Origin: Pandoraea eparura
Lineage (GTDB): Bacteria; Pseudomonadota; Gammaproteobacteria; Burkholderiales; Burkholderiaceae
Assembly: GCF_902459725.1 (NCBI RefSeq)
Contig: NZ_CABPSH010000002.1
Coordinates: forward strand, 496,001 to 560,000
DNA length: 64,000 nucleotides
Reading direction: 5' to 3'
Shown here: positions 17,701 through 27,156 of the stretch, piece by piece
How positions within the stretch are numbered: position 1 is the first letter of the stretch
Layout of the letters: the number at the start of each line of letters is the position of its first letter
The notes under the pieces: model-generated
Database searches by the model: none
Told to the model about the DNA's origin: nothing
Seen by the model: the letters and a program-made list of their open reading frames with translations, nothing else
Position numbers and translations under genes: made by a program

Positions 17701-18543
17701 TCAGGCGGCGTGCGGCTCCCGGTAATGCCCAGGCGTCGTGGCGAGGCGTTGCTTGAAGGCGCGTTGGAAATGCGCCTGGTCCGCGAAGCCCGCATCGAGC
17801 GCCACCTCGGCAATGGCATGTCCACGACGCAGTCGGCGCCGTGCATATTGAATCCGCTGGTCCATGAGAAAGGCGTGCGGCGTGAGTCCGTATTGCTCTC
17901 GAAAGACGCGTGTCAGATAAGACGCCGATAGGCCCGCCGCCGCGCAAATCTGCGCAAGCGTCAGCGCCTCTGTGCAGTGCGCACGGATGAAATCGGCGGC
18001 GCGGCGCAGCTTGTGCGAGTCGTCCCGCATCGGTTGCGGCGCAGGGTTCAACCGCTCATGCACGTCAATGAAAAACTGCTGCACCACGCTCTCGCGCTCA
18101 AGCCGGTCGCGCGTCGCGTCGGTGCAAACGTCATAGAGCCGGTTAAACCCCCGGTACAACACCGGATCGTCAGCGGACATCGGGTCGAACAAATGCAGAT
18201 CCTGTCCATGCCCGAAACCCAGTTCTCGTTGCGTTTCGCGCAACCACACCGTGTCGACGAACAGCATCCGATAGGCCCACGCCTCGTCGTCAATGGGATT
18301 GCAAGCATGCACCGCGTCAGGGTTCATCACGACAACGCTGCCGCGGCCCACCCTCTCGTGTGCCCGGCCATTCCGATAGGTACTGCGCCCTCCCGTCACG
18401 GCGCCGATGGAAAACGTCTCATGGCTGTGCAACGCGTAGCAGACGCGACGCCCATCGCGCACTTCTCGCGCTTCGAGAAACGGCAGCGCCGGATCGCGCC
18501 AGAACGTCGACGGATACGGACACGCAACAGTGGATTTCGACAT
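17701..18543 (-). CDS. AraC family transcriptional regulator
   Basis: A 280-residue regulator. The N-terminal half is a cupin-like sensing domain (CYALHSHETFSIGAV, GSVVVMNPDAVHACNP) and the C-terminal 100 residues carry two helix-turn-helix units: LTLAQICAAAGLSASYLTRVFREQYG and AIAEVALDAGFADQAHFQRAFKQR, ending TTPGHYREPHAA. This AraC_binding plus HTH_18 layout is found beside LysE exporters, and the convergent LysE gene is the expected target. Its start is 27 bases from the end of the patatin gene on the same strand. Confidence 0.9.
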   Translation of the reverse strand: MSKSTVACPYPSTFWRDPALPFLEAREVRDGRRVCYALHSHETFSIGAVTGGRSTYRNGRAHERVGRGSVVVMNPDAVHACNPIDDEAWAYRMLFVDTVWLRETQRELGFGHGQDLHLFDPMSADDPVLYRGFNRLYDVCTDATRDRLERESVVQQFFIDVHERLNPAPQPMRDDSHKLRRAADFIRAHCTEALTLAQICAAAGLSASYLTRVFREQYGLTPHAFLMDQRIQYARRRLRRGHAIAEVALDAGFADQAHFQRAFKQRLATTPGHYREPHAA

Positions 18544-18570
18544 AGGGGCAGGTTCAGTGAAGACAACAAC

Positions 18571-19860
18571 TCATGCGGCCGGCTTGCCAGTATCCGCCAC
18601 GGCGGCGGGCGACTCCGCCGATAGCGGCGAATTCGCCGGCAATCCACCGCCCCCAACCGCGCCAGCCTCGACACGATGGAGCGGGCTCGTGCCATCCGCT
18701 TCCGCCACGAGCCATGCCGCAATCGCGTCGCGCTGCGCGTAGGCATCGGCCTCGCCCAGCGCAATGAGTTCCTGCGTGTAGGACGACTCGAACAGCAGGT
18801 AGCTGGCGAAGGCGGCACCGCGCGCTTCGTCCGCCCCGATCGCGCCGAGGATCGTTCGAACGGCCCGCGGCAACTGTTGCAGATGCCGCGCCGCGATCGG
18901 CTCGATGCGCTGGCTTGGCGAGATCAAAAGCGTCTCGATGGGTCGCCAGCCGCTCGACTCGCGTTGTGCTTCGGGCACATACCGCAGCACGTTGTTGATG
19001 TGCTGGAGACGCTCCAGATCCGCCGACAGGCCATCGATGAACACGCTGGCGAGCGCCTGCCCGCCGATCTGCGCAAGACTGGGGTACCCGCCGATGCGCT
19101 CGCCGCTGCTGTCGAGCCCGTACTGGCCGTGCGCCGCGCCAATGATCAGGATGCGGGTGGCGCCCAGATGGATCGGCGGACTGAGCGGCGCAATCTGACG
19201 CATCGATCCGTCACCGAAATATTCCGGCTGCCCGTCGAGATCGAGTTCGACGGCGGGGAAGAGAAACGGGATCGCGCTCGATGCCAGCAAGTGCTCGACG
19301 CTCAACGGCACCGCGCGCGCCAGACGCAGCGAACGCTTCCAGGCCTGGATCGGCTCGGCGCTCTGATAGAAGGTGACGTGCTTGCCCGACGAGTACGAGA
19401 GCGCCGTCACCGACAAGGCCTCGAGCGCGCCAGACGCAAACACGTCGGGCAGCCGATCGAGGCGGATCGCGCTGCGCAGCATATCGCCCAGGGGCGACCA
19501 GTCGAACAGCGAACGCGGCGAACGGCGCAGCGCCCAACCCAGCGACAGTGCGGCCAGCCAACGCGCGCCGGTGCCCGCCATCCCCAGCGAGTCCGCGCGG
19601 AACACCTGACCGGCATGGAATTGACGCCACACCGCATCGAGCTTCATGACCCCATGCTGGAAATCGTCGGCATGCGAAGCGAGTGCCGCCGCGTTGATCG
19701 CACCAGCGGAGGTGCCACAGACAATGGGAAATGGAATCGCCCGCCGCGACGGCAGCACTTCACGTTGGATCGCGGCAATCGCCGCCAGCACGCCCACCTG
19801 ATACCCCGCGCGTGCCCCGCCGCCCATCAGGACGAGGCCGGTACGTTCGCCTGAAATCAT
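18571..19860 (-). CDS. Patatin-like phospholipase
   Basis: A 429-residue PNPLA protein. The glycine-rich oxyanion motif is MGGGARAGYQVGVL (12-25), the nucleophile elbow is GTSAG with S51, and the second catalytic residue is D217 in FGDGS. This Ser-Asp dyad defines patatin lipases, acting on lipids or acyl thioesters. No signal peptide is seen, so it is probably cytosolic or membrane-associated. It follows PhaM on the same strand with a 141-base repeat-containing gap. The acidic C-terminus (from about 390) looks disordered. Confidence 0.9.
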   Translation of the reverse strand: MISGERTGLVLMGGGARAGYQVGVLAAIAAIQREVLPSRRAIPFPIVCGTSAGAINAAALASHADDFQHGVMKLDAVWRQFHAGQVFRADSLGMAGTGARWLAALSLGWALRRSPRSLFDWSPLGDMLRSAIRLDRLPDVFASGALEALSVTALSYSSGKHVTFYQSAEPIQAWKRSLRLARAVPLSVEHLLASSAIPFLFPAVELDLDGQPEYFGDGSMRQIAPLSPPIHLGATRILIIGAAHGQYGLDSSGERIGGYPSLAQIGGQALASVFIDGLSADLERLQHINNVLRYVPEAQRESSGWRPIETLLISPSQRIEPIAARHLQQLPRAVRTILGAIGADEARGAAFASYLLFESSYTQELIALGEADAYAQRDAIAAWLVAEADGTSPLHRVEAGAVGGGGLPANSPLSAESPAAVADTGKPAA

Positions 19861-19888
19861 GGGGGCCTCCTCCCGCCGTGGTTAGCGC

Positions 19889-19948
19889 TGTCGTTGTCGT
19901 TGTCGTTGCGGTTGCGGTTGCCGCTGTCGTTGCGGCTGTCCCTGCCGC
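19889..19948. repeat. Degenerate hexanucleotide tandem repeat (TGTCGT-like, 10 units)
   Basis: Ten contiguous 6-base units starting with TG, three of them identical TGTCGT at 19889-19906, then TGCGGT, TGCGGT, TGCCGC, TGTCGT, TGCGGC, TGTCCC and TGCCGC. It fills the gap between the phaM stop and the patatin start and would be in the leader of the patatin mRNA if the two are co-transcribed. Confidence 0.8.
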
Positions 19949-20001
19949 CGCGGTGGGTGCCACCGTCACCCGACCGCGTGCGTCGCGCCAGCGCGACGAC
20001 G

Positions 20002-20949
20002 TCACCACTTCCACGAGGCTTGCTTGCCCGGTGGCTTGCCCGCGGCAGGGGCCGCCTTTGCCGAGGTTTTGGCGGCGGTCTTGGCCGCTGCCGATTTCGC
20101 CGGCGTCGTCTTGCTGGCGGGCGCACGCTTGGCGGCGGTCTTGCCTGCCGCCTTCGTCGACCCCGCCGCACGCTGGGAGGCGCCGGCCTTTGCCGAGGCC
20201 TGGCCGGACGCCTTCGCGGAGGCCGTCCCAGCCGTCGCCGCTGATTTCGCGGACTTCGCCGGCTTTGCCGGTGCGGCCTGCGTCGTCTTGGCGGCCGCCT
20301 CCGACATTTGCGCCGCGGCGGCTTCCGTCATCTGGGCGGCCGACACACCGGCCGCCTGCGCGGCAGCGGCAATCTGATCGAACTGCGCGCGCATGGCGTT
20401 AAACCACATCGACGGATCCAGGGCACCGTAAGCGTTGCCTGCCTGCGAGAATGGTGATTGCGCGTCGCCGCCTGTCGCCGCGGCTTCCTCTGACGCAGCC
20501 GCCGCTTCGGGCGCCGCCGGTTCTGGCTCAGGCTCGGGTTCCGGCGCGCTCGCCGGCGGTTCGACGTCCTGTGCCGGCGCCTCGGCGGCAAACGGCGAGC
20601 GCCAGAAGTTCGCCGTGCCTGCCTGTCCAAACGGCGACGCGCTCGCCTGCGTATCGCCTGCCGCGCCGAAGGTACCAGTGCCGAACGCGCGCAGCGTCGC
20701 ATAGGTGGCCCGTTGCACTTCGAAGGCCTGAATTGTCGAGCGCAGCACGTTCAGGTTGAGCGTGAGCCACTGCTCTACCGCACGCATCTCGGCGATACGG
20801 TTTTCGATCTCCTCGGGATCGAGCAACGGCGCCGCGCTCTGCATCAACTGCGTGAGCGGCGAGGTGAAGGTCGCGGGCGGGCTGAAGGCTTCCCACATCT
20901 TCTTGAGAATGTCGAAGCCGTTGGGCATGGCACTCGTCGAATCGCTCAT
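20002..20949 (-). CDS. phaM: PhaM-like polyhydroxyalkanoate granule-associated protein
   Basis: A 315-residue protein. The N-terminal about 90 residues (FDILKKMWEAFSPP, LDPEEIENRIAEMRAVEQWLTLNLNVLRSTIQAFEVQRATYATL) match PhaM, which activates PHB synthase PhaC1. The middle is Pro/Glu/Ala-rich and contains another conserved piece (DPSMWFNAMRAQFDQIAAAA). The C-terminal 110 residues are a histone-H1-like Lys/Ala/Pro tail with many AKTAAK and PAK motifs that bind DNA and tie granules to the nucleoid. It ends WKW. The protein is longer than Cupriavidus PhaM (about 263). Confidence 0.85.
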   Translation of the reverse strand: MSDSTSAMPNGFDILKKMWEAFSPPATFTSPLTQLMQSAAPLLDPEEIENRIAEMRAVEQWLTLNLNVLRSTIQAFEVQRATYATLRAFGTGTFGAAGDTQASASPFGQAGTANFWRSPFAAEAPAQDVEPPASAPEPEPEPEPAAPEAAAASEEAAATGGDAQSPFSQAGNAYGALDPSMWFNAMRAQFDQIAAAAQAAGVSAAQMTEAAAAQMSEAAAKTTQAAPAKPAKSAKSAATAGTASAKASGQASAKAGASQRAAGSTKAAGKTAAKRAPASKTTPAKSAAAKTAAKTSAKAAPAAGKPPGKQASWKW

Positions 20950-21094
20950 TACGGTCTCCAGTCACAGTCGGGGAACGCGCCGCCTGCGGGGTGATCCCGG
21001 CAAGGCGCGCGCGTCCTGAGCGCCATCCCGCGCGCATCGACGCGCGAGGGGCGTATGGGTATCGATCATACGCCGAGCGTGCGCCAGTGGTGTG

Positions 21095-21916
21095 TCAGAA
21101 CGGGGCGTCGCCGCGATAATCCGGCGCACGACGCTCGCGCAGCGACGCAATGCCCTCGCGTACGTCCGGCCCCGCGAAGCCCATGAATTCGAGCGCGAGC
21201 GACGCGTCGAACGACGGCCCCGCGCTGCGCAGCCAGTTGTTCAGCGCGTACTTGGTCCAGCGAATGGCGGTGGTCGAGCCGCGCGCGAGCTTGTCGGCCA
21301 CTTCGAACGCGCGCGGCAGCAGGTCGGCTTCGTCGACGGTGAGCGACACGAGTCCGATGCGCTCGGCCTCTTCGCCCGTGACCGGCTCGCACAGCAGCAG
21401 GTAGTACTTCGCCTTCGCCATGCCGCACAGCAGCGGCCAGACGATGGCGGCGTGATCTCCCGCCGCGACGCCCAGTCGCGTATGTCCATCGATGATGCGC
21501 GCGGTCTTCGCGGCAATCGAGATGTCCGCCAGCAGGCCCGCGACCAACCCGGCCCCCACGGCCGGGCCGTGCATGGCCGAGACGATCGGCTTGCTGCAGT
21601 TGATCACGTTGTAGACGAGATCGCGCGCCTCGCGCCATACCCGGGCGCGCACGGCGAAATCGTCGGCCATGTCTTCCACAAGCGACAGATCGCCGCCGCC
21701 GGAAAACCCTTTGCCTTCGCCGCGAATGACCACCGCGCGCGTCTCGGTGTCGCGATCGATGTCGCGCCACACGTCGGCCAGTTCCTGGTGCATGCGATGG
21801 TCGGCCGTCGACAGGCCACTCTTGTTCGCCCCCGCGCCCATGATGAGTTCGAGCACGCCATTGGGATGCCGCTTGAACTGCAGCGACTGGTAGTGTTGAT
21901 ACGGGTCTTGCGACAT
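21095..21916 (-). CDS. Enoyl-CoA hydratase/isomerase family protein
   Basis: A 273-residue crotonase-fold protein: [18 protein letters not shown] is the oxyanion region, [47 protein letters not shown] follows. The usual catalytic Glu positions of true hydratases (as in GxxxxxE) are not evident at the standard places, so the exact reaction (hydratase, isomerase, lyase) is open. It starts just after a terminator that ends the upstream leftward gene, so it probably has its own promoter. Confidence 0.85.
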   Translation of the reverse strand: MSQDPYQHYQSLQFKRHPNGVLELIMGAGANKSGLSTADHRMHQELADVWRDIDRDTETRAVVIRGEGKGFSGGGDLSLVEDMADDFAVRARVWREARDLVYNVINCSKPIVSAMHGPAVGAGLVAGLLADISIAAKTARIIDGHTRLGVAAGDHAAIVWPLLCGMAKAKYYLLLCEPVTGEEAERIGLVSLTVDEADLLPRAFEVADKLARGSTTAIRWTKYALNNWLRSAGPSFDASLALEFMGFAGPDVREGIASLRERRAPDYRGDAPF

Positions 21917-21930
21917 GGCTTACCGCTCCA

Positions 21931-21957
21931 AAAAAATATCCCCGCACAGGCGGGGAT
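21931..21957 (-). terminator. Rho-independent terminator of the periplasmic binding protein gene
   Basis: On the minus strand, ATCCCCGC, a CTGT loop and GCGGGGAT are followed by a run of T. The 8-bp stem lies about 130 bases downstream of the binding-protein stop and 15 bases upstream of the enoyl-CoA hydratase start. Confidence 0.9.
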
Positions 21958-22087
21958 TGGGAAACGGCGGCACCGGACAAAGCCGGCGCCACCGACGGTC
22001 AACGGGTTGTGGATGCGCACGGCGCCGGCCGCCTCCCGGTCATGCCGGATCGGCGGGACGCTCCCTCACGTCCCCTTCACGCCCCGC

Positions 22088-23239
22088 TCACGGCGCGAGT
22101 TGCCACTTGCCGTTGACGATCTCGACCATCACGCGGGCGCGCTGGTCGAGGCCGAGGTGATCGGTCGGGCTCATGTTGATCACGCCGTTCGTCACGTGCA
22201 TGTTCTTGCTCGTCTCGAGCGCATCGCGCAGCGCCTTGCGGAATTCCGGCGTGCCCGGCTTGGCCGTCTTCAGCGCGATCGGAATGGCGCGCTGGAGCAG
22301 GATGCCCGCATCCCACGCATACGAGCCGAAAGCCGCCACCGTCCCGGCGCCGAACTTGGCTTCGTACTTCTTGATGTAATCGAGCGCCACCGCCTTGGCC
22401 GGATGGTCGTTCGGCAGTTGCGACGCCACGAGCACCGGGCTCGCCGGCAGGAAGGTGTTGTTGCAATCCTTGCCGCACACGCGCAGGAAATCGTTATTGC
22501 CAACGCCGTGATTGTGATACACGAGGCCCTTGTAACCGCGCTCGGCCAGTGCCTTCGGCGGCAGGGCGGCAGGCGTGCCGGCCGCGCCCACGACGACGGC
22601 GTCCGGATGCGTGGCCATGATCTTCAGGATCTGCCCCGTCACGCTCGGGTCGGTGCGTGCGAAGCGCTCGCTGGCGACCATCTTGATCTTGTGCAGACCG
22701 GCGAACTTCGCGACTTCTTCGTAAAACGCCTCACCCAGGGCATCGCCCTGGCCGATGAACGCCATCGTCTTCACGCCATGACGGCTCGCATGCTCGGCGA
22801 TGGCCGACGCCATCTGCGCATCGGTCTGCGGCGTCTTGAACATCCAGTAACGCTTGGCATCGACCGGCTCGATGATGCGCGCCGACGACGCCAGCGAAAT
22901 CGTGGGCGTCGTGCCGCTGGCGATCACATCGATCATCGCCAGCGTATTCGGCGTGATCGACGAGCCGATGATGGCGTCGACGTGATTCTCGGAGATGAGC
23001 TTCTTGGTGTTCTGAACGGCGGTCGTGGTATCCGACGCGTCGTCGAGCACGATGTATTCGACCTTCTGGCCACCGATCTCGGTCGGCAGCATGGTGATCG
23101 TATTGCGCTCGGGAATGCCAAGCGATGCGGCCGGTCCGGTGAGCGAGATGTTCACGCCGATCTTGACCTGAGCGGCAGCACCGCCGGCCAACGCCAGCAA
23201 CATCGCACCCAACAGGGCAGTGCGCACGGGGTTTCGCAT
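22088..23239 (-). CDS. ABC transporter periplasmic substrate-binding protein (LivK-like)
   Basis: A 383-residue protein with a signal peptide (ALAGGAAAQ, cleavage near residue 24) and a Peripla_BP_6 receptor domain: VKIGVNISLTGPAASLGIPERNTI, then DDASDTTTAVQNTKKLISEN and IIGSSITPNT. This family binds branched-chain amino acids or small aromatic acids and feeds a LivHMGF-type transporter. No permease or ATPase gene lies nearby, so this is an orphan receptor in this window. Two cysteines in VCGKDCNN suggest a disulfide. Confidence 0.9.
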   Translation of the reverse strand: MRNPVRTALLGAMLLALAGGAAAQVKIGVNISLTGPAASLGIPERNTITMLPTEIGGQKVEYIVLDDASDTTTAVQNTKKLISENHVDAIIGSSITPNTLAMIDVIASGTTPTISLASSARIIEPVDAKRYWMFKTPQTDAQMASAIAEHASRHGVKTMAFIGQGDALGEAFYEEVAKFAGLHKIKMVASERFARTDPSVTGQILKIMATHPDAVVVGAAGTPAALPPKALAERGYKGLVYHNHGVGNNDFLRVCGKDCNNTFLPASPVLVASQLPNDHPAKAVALDYIKKYEAKFGAGTVAAFGSYAWDAGILLQRAIPIALKTAKPGTPEFRKALRDALETSKNMHVTNGVINMSPTDHLGLDQRARVMVEIVNGKWQLAP

Positions 23240-23646
23240 GGAAAGTCTCCTGGTCTGGTCTGGCCTGCGCTCGGTTTTTCTCTTGCACGGGCCGCCCGGA
23301 ACGGAGGCCTCGCGCCGCGCCGGCGAAAGTTAGGGCCGGCTCGCCCACCCGATAGGGGTGCGAACCGACTCAAGGAGACAAAGCATAGCGGAGCCGGAAT
23401 TGCATGCCATATCCGGGTTCACCCTACGCAGGTATCCCGACGCCTCGCATCGGCCCGCCGTTTCCGGTGCGCTGCGGCCCCTTCAACACCGCCCTCCGGA
23501 TGGACGGGAGCCCCGTTCCGCCTCTCAGACACAAACCCAACTCGCTGCAGAAAGGGGCCTCGGTCCATCCCCCTTCACGCCCGCCAGGTTTCTGCCGACA
23601 CTTCGCCGACACTTCGCTGCCCTACGCTCGCGGCAACGAGCGTTGC
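23240..23646. other. 407-base intergenic region
   Basis: It lies between the start of the leftward binding-protein gene and the end of the leftward FAA hydrolase gene. The right part must hold the binding-protein promoter. I see no gene and no clear hairpin terminator in it. Confidence 0.5.
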
Positions 23647-24633
23647 TTACTCGTCCAGCGGCGCGACGGCCTGATCGATGGCACCGAAGATCGACTTGCC
23701 CTGCGCGTCGAACATTTCGATGCGCACACGATCGCCATAGCGCATGAAGGCCGTCTGCGGCGCACCCTGCTCGATCGTCTCCAGCATGCGCTTCTCGGCG
23801 ATGCAGGCGCTGCCGCGGCTGCGATCCTTGTTCGAGATCGTGCCCGAGCCCACGATCGTGCCCGCCCGCGCATTGCGCGTCTTGCAGACGTGCGCCACGA
23901 GTTGTCCGAAGTCGAACACCATGTCCTCGCCGCATTCCGGCGCGCCGAACTTCCTGTCGTTCCACTTCACCGTGAGCGGGCGGTGCACCCGGCCGTCGCG
24001 CCAGGCATCGCCCAGTTCGTCCGGCGTGATGGCCACCGGCGAGAAACTGCTCGCGGGTTTGCTCTGGAAGAAGCCGAACCCCTTGGCCAGTTCGGCGGGA
24101 ATGAGATTGCGCAGGCTCACGTCGTTGACCAGCATCAGCAGACGCACGCCTTCGAGCGCGCGCGCCGGGCTGGCACCCATCGGCACATCGGAGGTCACCA
24201 CCGCGACCTCCGCTTCGAAGTCGATGCCGAAGTCCTCGGACGCACAGACGATGTCGTCCGTCGGGCCGAGGAAGTCGTCGCTGCCGCCCTGATACATGAG
24301 CGGGTCGGTCCAGAATTCGGGCGGCATGTCGGCCCCGCGCGCGCGGCGCACCAGCTCGACGTGGTTCACATAGGCCGACCCGTCGGCCCACTGATAAGCG
24401 CGCGGCAGCGGGGCCATGCACTCGGCCGGGTCGAACGCGAAGGCATGGCGCGCCCGCTGGTGATTGAGTTCGGTGTAGAGCGTCTGGAGCTGGGGGGCAT
24501 AGAACGTCCAATCGTCGAGCACGCGTTGCAGCGTGGGGGCGATGGCGTCGGCGATGCAGGCGCTCGACAGGTCGCGCGACACGACGATCAGTTGGCCGTC
24601 GCGGGTGCCGTCCTTGCGGGTAGCGAGTTTCAT
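23647..24633 (-). CDS. Fumarylacetoacetate hydrolase family protein
   Basis: A 328-residue FAA hydrolase. The N-terminal domain carries LPRAYQWADGSAYVNHVELVRRARG, and the catalytic domain has EDFGIDFEAEVAVVTSDVPMG with the metal-binding acids, VNDVSLRNLIPAELAKGFGFFQSKPASSFSPVA and GTIVGSGTISN. These cleave carbon-carbon bonds in acylpyruvates in aromatic degradation or tyrosine catabolism. The length and the YVNH segment suit the true fumarylacetoacetase-like branch rather than the small YcgM type. Stands alone, with no homogentisate dioxygenase nearby. Confidence 0.87.
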   Translation of the reverse strand: MKLATRKDGTRDGQLIVVSRDLSSACIADAIAPTLQRVLDDWTFYAPQLQTLYTELNHQRARHAFAFDPAECMAPLPRAYQWADGSAYVNHVELVRRARGADMPPEFWTDPLMYQGGSDDFLGPTDDIVCASEDFGIDFEAEVAVVTSDVPMGASPARALEGVRLLMLVNDVSLRNLIPAELAKGFGFFQSKPASSFSPVAITPDELGDAWRDGRVHRPLTVKWNDRKFGAPECGEDMVFDFGQLVAHVCKTRNARAGTIVGSGTISNKDRSRGSACIAEKRMLETIEQGAPQTAFMRYGDRVRIEMFDAQGKSIFGAIDQAVAPLDE

Positions 24634-24831
24634 GGGATGGAGTCGGCAGGCCCTCTCAGGCCCGATAGAATGGCGCGTGAAGTCAACGATTCTACCCGAG
24701 GGTATCGGCCACCCGCCGGCCGGTGAACGGCCCCTTGCGCGATCTGTCGAACCGAGTGCGTCGCAATGTGAGATCCTGACGCCGTGACGCTCCGGAGCAT
24801 CGATGCACGCGCCATCGCGCGGTCAATAGCG

Positions 24832-24876
24832 GGATCGTCGGGATCGTTGAGATCGCTGAGATCGTCGGAACCATCG
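24832..24876. repeat. 9-base tandem repeat (GATCG-containing, 5 units)
   Basis: GGATCGTCG, GGATCGTTG, AGATCGCTG, AGATCGTCG and GAACCATCG follow without gaps. They lie in the leader between the FAA hydrolase start and the DUF3108 gene. Confidence 0.65.
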
Positions 24877-24966
24877 ATTTCGATGCGTAGAACTCGCTCG
24901 TATAGCGCGTATTGCCGGAATTGCCCGTCGCACTCCTATAGCCTTTTTCGCCAAGCGGTTCCCAAC

Positions 24967-26127
24967 GTGCCCCCGGCCCTCACCGATTCCCAAGACGCTG
25001 CACCCACACCCGCCGGCCCGACACCGCCTGTGGGGGGGCGCCGGCGAGGACGTGGGCGCAGACGTGTGTTCGTCTGGGCGGGCGTGATGGCCGCAGTGTT
25101 CGTCGCCCACATCGTCATTGCCTGGTGGGTCGCCAGCCAACGATCCTCGCTCGACGACACGCCGATTCCCGAAATTCCGGTCACGCTGATCCCGCTCAAA
25201 CCGGTCACCCCCCCCGAACCTCCGGCCCCACCTGCGCTGCCGGCACCCAAGGCAGCCGTCAAGCCCGCCATCAAGCCGCACCCGCGCAAGCCTGCCCCGC
25301 CGGCCCCACGCGCCGCCCCCAACACGCTTGCCGCACCGGCTACGGCCAACACGCCCGGGCCGCAGGCCGCCTCGCAGACCGTCGCGAGCGAAGGCAGCAC
25401 CCTCGGCGCGCCCGCCAGCAGCGCCCCCGCCGCCTCACCGCCCGGCCCGGCGCTGACGGCCGCCGCCGCCAACGGCGACAGGTTCGATCCGCCGCCCTCC
25501 GCCACGATGGCCTACGACGCCTATATGAACGGCGTACGCAATCAGACCGGTGAGCTGCAATGGGTCAACGCCAACGGCCATTACCGCCTGCGCGTGGCGG
25601 TGCCGATCATCTTCTTCGGCACGTTCGAGTTCATCAGCGAGGGCGGTTTCGACGTGAACGGCATTGCGCCGTCCCGCTATGTGGAGAAACGCGGACGTCG
25701 CGCCGAATATGTCAGCGACTTCCGGCGCGACGGCACGCCGACGCTGCATTTCTCGCGCTCGGGCCAGTCCGTGCCCCTGGCCCCCGGTGCACAAGACCGG
25801 TTCAGCGTGATGATGCAACTGGCGAGCTACGCGAGAGGCAATCCGGAGCGCTACGCACAAGTCGGCGTGACGCACGAGTTCACGGTGGTCGACACGGACA
25901 GCAGTGAAGTGTGGCCAGTGCAATACGTTGGCAGCGAAACCCTGCGCACGCCGCAGGGCTATGTCGAAACCCGCCACTTCACGCGGCTGCCGCGCAAGGC
26001 GGGCGACGAACGACGTGTCGATATCTGGCTCGCGCCATCCCTCGACTGGATGCCGGTACGCGTCAAGCAGATTGAGCCGTCGGGCAACGAGTTCGAACTG
26101 GTCTTCTCGCAAAAATCGTCGCCCTGA
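24967..26127 (+). CDS. DUF3108 domain-containing membrane-anchored protein
   Basis: A 386-residue protein from the chosen GTG. An Arg-rich segment (GGRRRGRGRRR) precedes a single membrane helix (VFVWAGVMAAVFVAHIVIAWWV), then a Pro/Ala linker of about 100 residues, then a DUF3108 domain from about residue 180: YDAYMNGVRNQTGELQWV, HYRLRVAVPIIFFGTFEFISEGGFD, and DIWLAPSLDWMPVRVKQIEPSGNEFELVF. It is an inner-membrane protein with a periplasmic beta-rich domain; the role is unknown. The start is uncertain; the frame stays open upstream to ATG 24784, but the sequence there is the 9-base repeat. Confidence 0.7.
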   Translation: MPPALTDSQDAAPTPAGPTPPVGGRRRGRGRRRVFVWAGVMAAVFVAHIVIAWWVASQRSSLDDTPIPEIPVTLIPLKPVTPPEPPAPPALPAPKAAVKPAIKPHPRKPAPPAPRAAPNTLAAPATANTPGPQAASQTVASEGSTLGAPASSAPAASPPGPALTAAAANGDRFDPPPSATMAYDAYMNGVRNQTGELQWVNANGHYRLRVAVPIIFFGTFEFISEGGFDVNGIAPSRYVEKRGRRAEYVSDFRRDGTPTLHFSRSGQSVPLAPGAQDRFSVMMQLASYARGNPERYAQVGVTHEFTVVDTDSSEVWPVQYVGSETLRTPQGYVETRHFTRLPRKAGDERRVDIWLAPSLDWMPVRVKQIEPSGNEFELVFSQKSSP

Positions 26128-26361
26128 GCCCAAACGACATCGCCGTCCGGGCGATAAAGCGCCCGCCCCCATTCCTTAGAATGTCGAGCGATTGGCGCAC
26201 AGCTCGGCGGCACGCGGCGCCAGACGGCGACAAGACGCGGTGTTGTCCTGCTACTACGATTCGCCGAGCAGAAGTCCAAGGTTCCTGACATAATCAGAAC
26301 GATCCCACTGCATCTACGCCACTTCGCCAACGCATCGACGAGATTAGGGGGGCCGGTCACC

Positions 26362-27156
26362 ATGAAAGTCAGCGCCAACGGTGCATCGATTCATTACGCG
26401 GTGGAAGGCCACGGTCCGTGGGTGACCCTCGCGCATCCGTTGGGGGCGGATCTCACAATCTGGGACGATCTGGTGCCCGAGCTCGCGGCTCATTTCCAGG
26501 TGCTCCGGTACGACAGCCGCGGCCACGGCCGCAGCGACGTTCCCACCGGCCCCTACACCATTGAACAATTGGCGGCCGATGCGACGGCCCTGCTCAATTC
26601 GCTGGAAATCCCGAGAACGCATTTCGTTGGCATCTCGATGGGCGGCGCCGTCGCGCAGCAGGTGGCGCTCGACGCCCCCGAGCGCATCGCCAGCCTGACA
26701 TTGATCGATACCACCGCCGGCTACGACGACGCCGACGCGAAGGTATTTCGCCAACGCGCGAGACAGGCGCGAGAGCATGGCATGAAGGCGCTTGCCAACG
26801 GCACGCTCGAGCGCTGGCTGGGCGAGCGTTTCCGCAAGCGCCATCCGGAGGCGTCGGAACGCATTCGCGCGCTGGTGGCCAAGGCGCACCCGGAGGGTTT
26901 CGCCGCCGCCTGCGAGGCGCTGGCGGCGTTTGACGTGCGAGCGAGATTGTCGGAAATCGACGCCCCGACCCTGGTGCTGGTCGGGGAAAACGATCCGTCC
27001 ACCCCACCCGCCGTTGCCCGGCGCATCGCCAGCGGCATCGCCGGTGCCCGGCTGGAGATCGTGCCCGACGCCGCCCATCTGTCGATCGTCGAGCAGAAAC
27101 AGTTCGTAACCAATGCCCTTGCAACGTTTTTGCTCGGCGCGGCCTCTAATGTTTGA
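26362..27156 (+). CDS. alpha/beta hydrolase, 3-oxoadipate enol-lactonase-like
   Basis: A 264-residue hydrolase with a full triad: S92 in GISMGG, D211 in GENDPSTPP and H239 in DAAHLS. Also HPLGADLTIWDD and DSRGHGRSD. Closest by feel to PcaD (3-oxoadipate enol-lactonase, beta-ketoadipate pathway), but no pca genes are near, so the substrate is undecided. It stands alone in a 200-base flanked interval. Confidence 0.82.
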   Translation: MKVSANGASIHYAVEGHGPWVTLAHPLGADLTIWDDLVPELAAHFQVLRYDSRGHGRSDVPTGPYTIEQLAADATALLNSLEIPRTHFVGISMGGAVAQQVALDAPERIASLTLIDTTAGYDDADAKVFRQRARQAREHGMKALANGTLERWLGERFRKRHPEASERIRALVAKAHPEGFAAACEALAAFDVRARLSEIDAPTLVLVGENDPSTPPAVARRIASGIAGARLEIVPDAAHLSIVEQKQFVTNALATFLLGAASNV

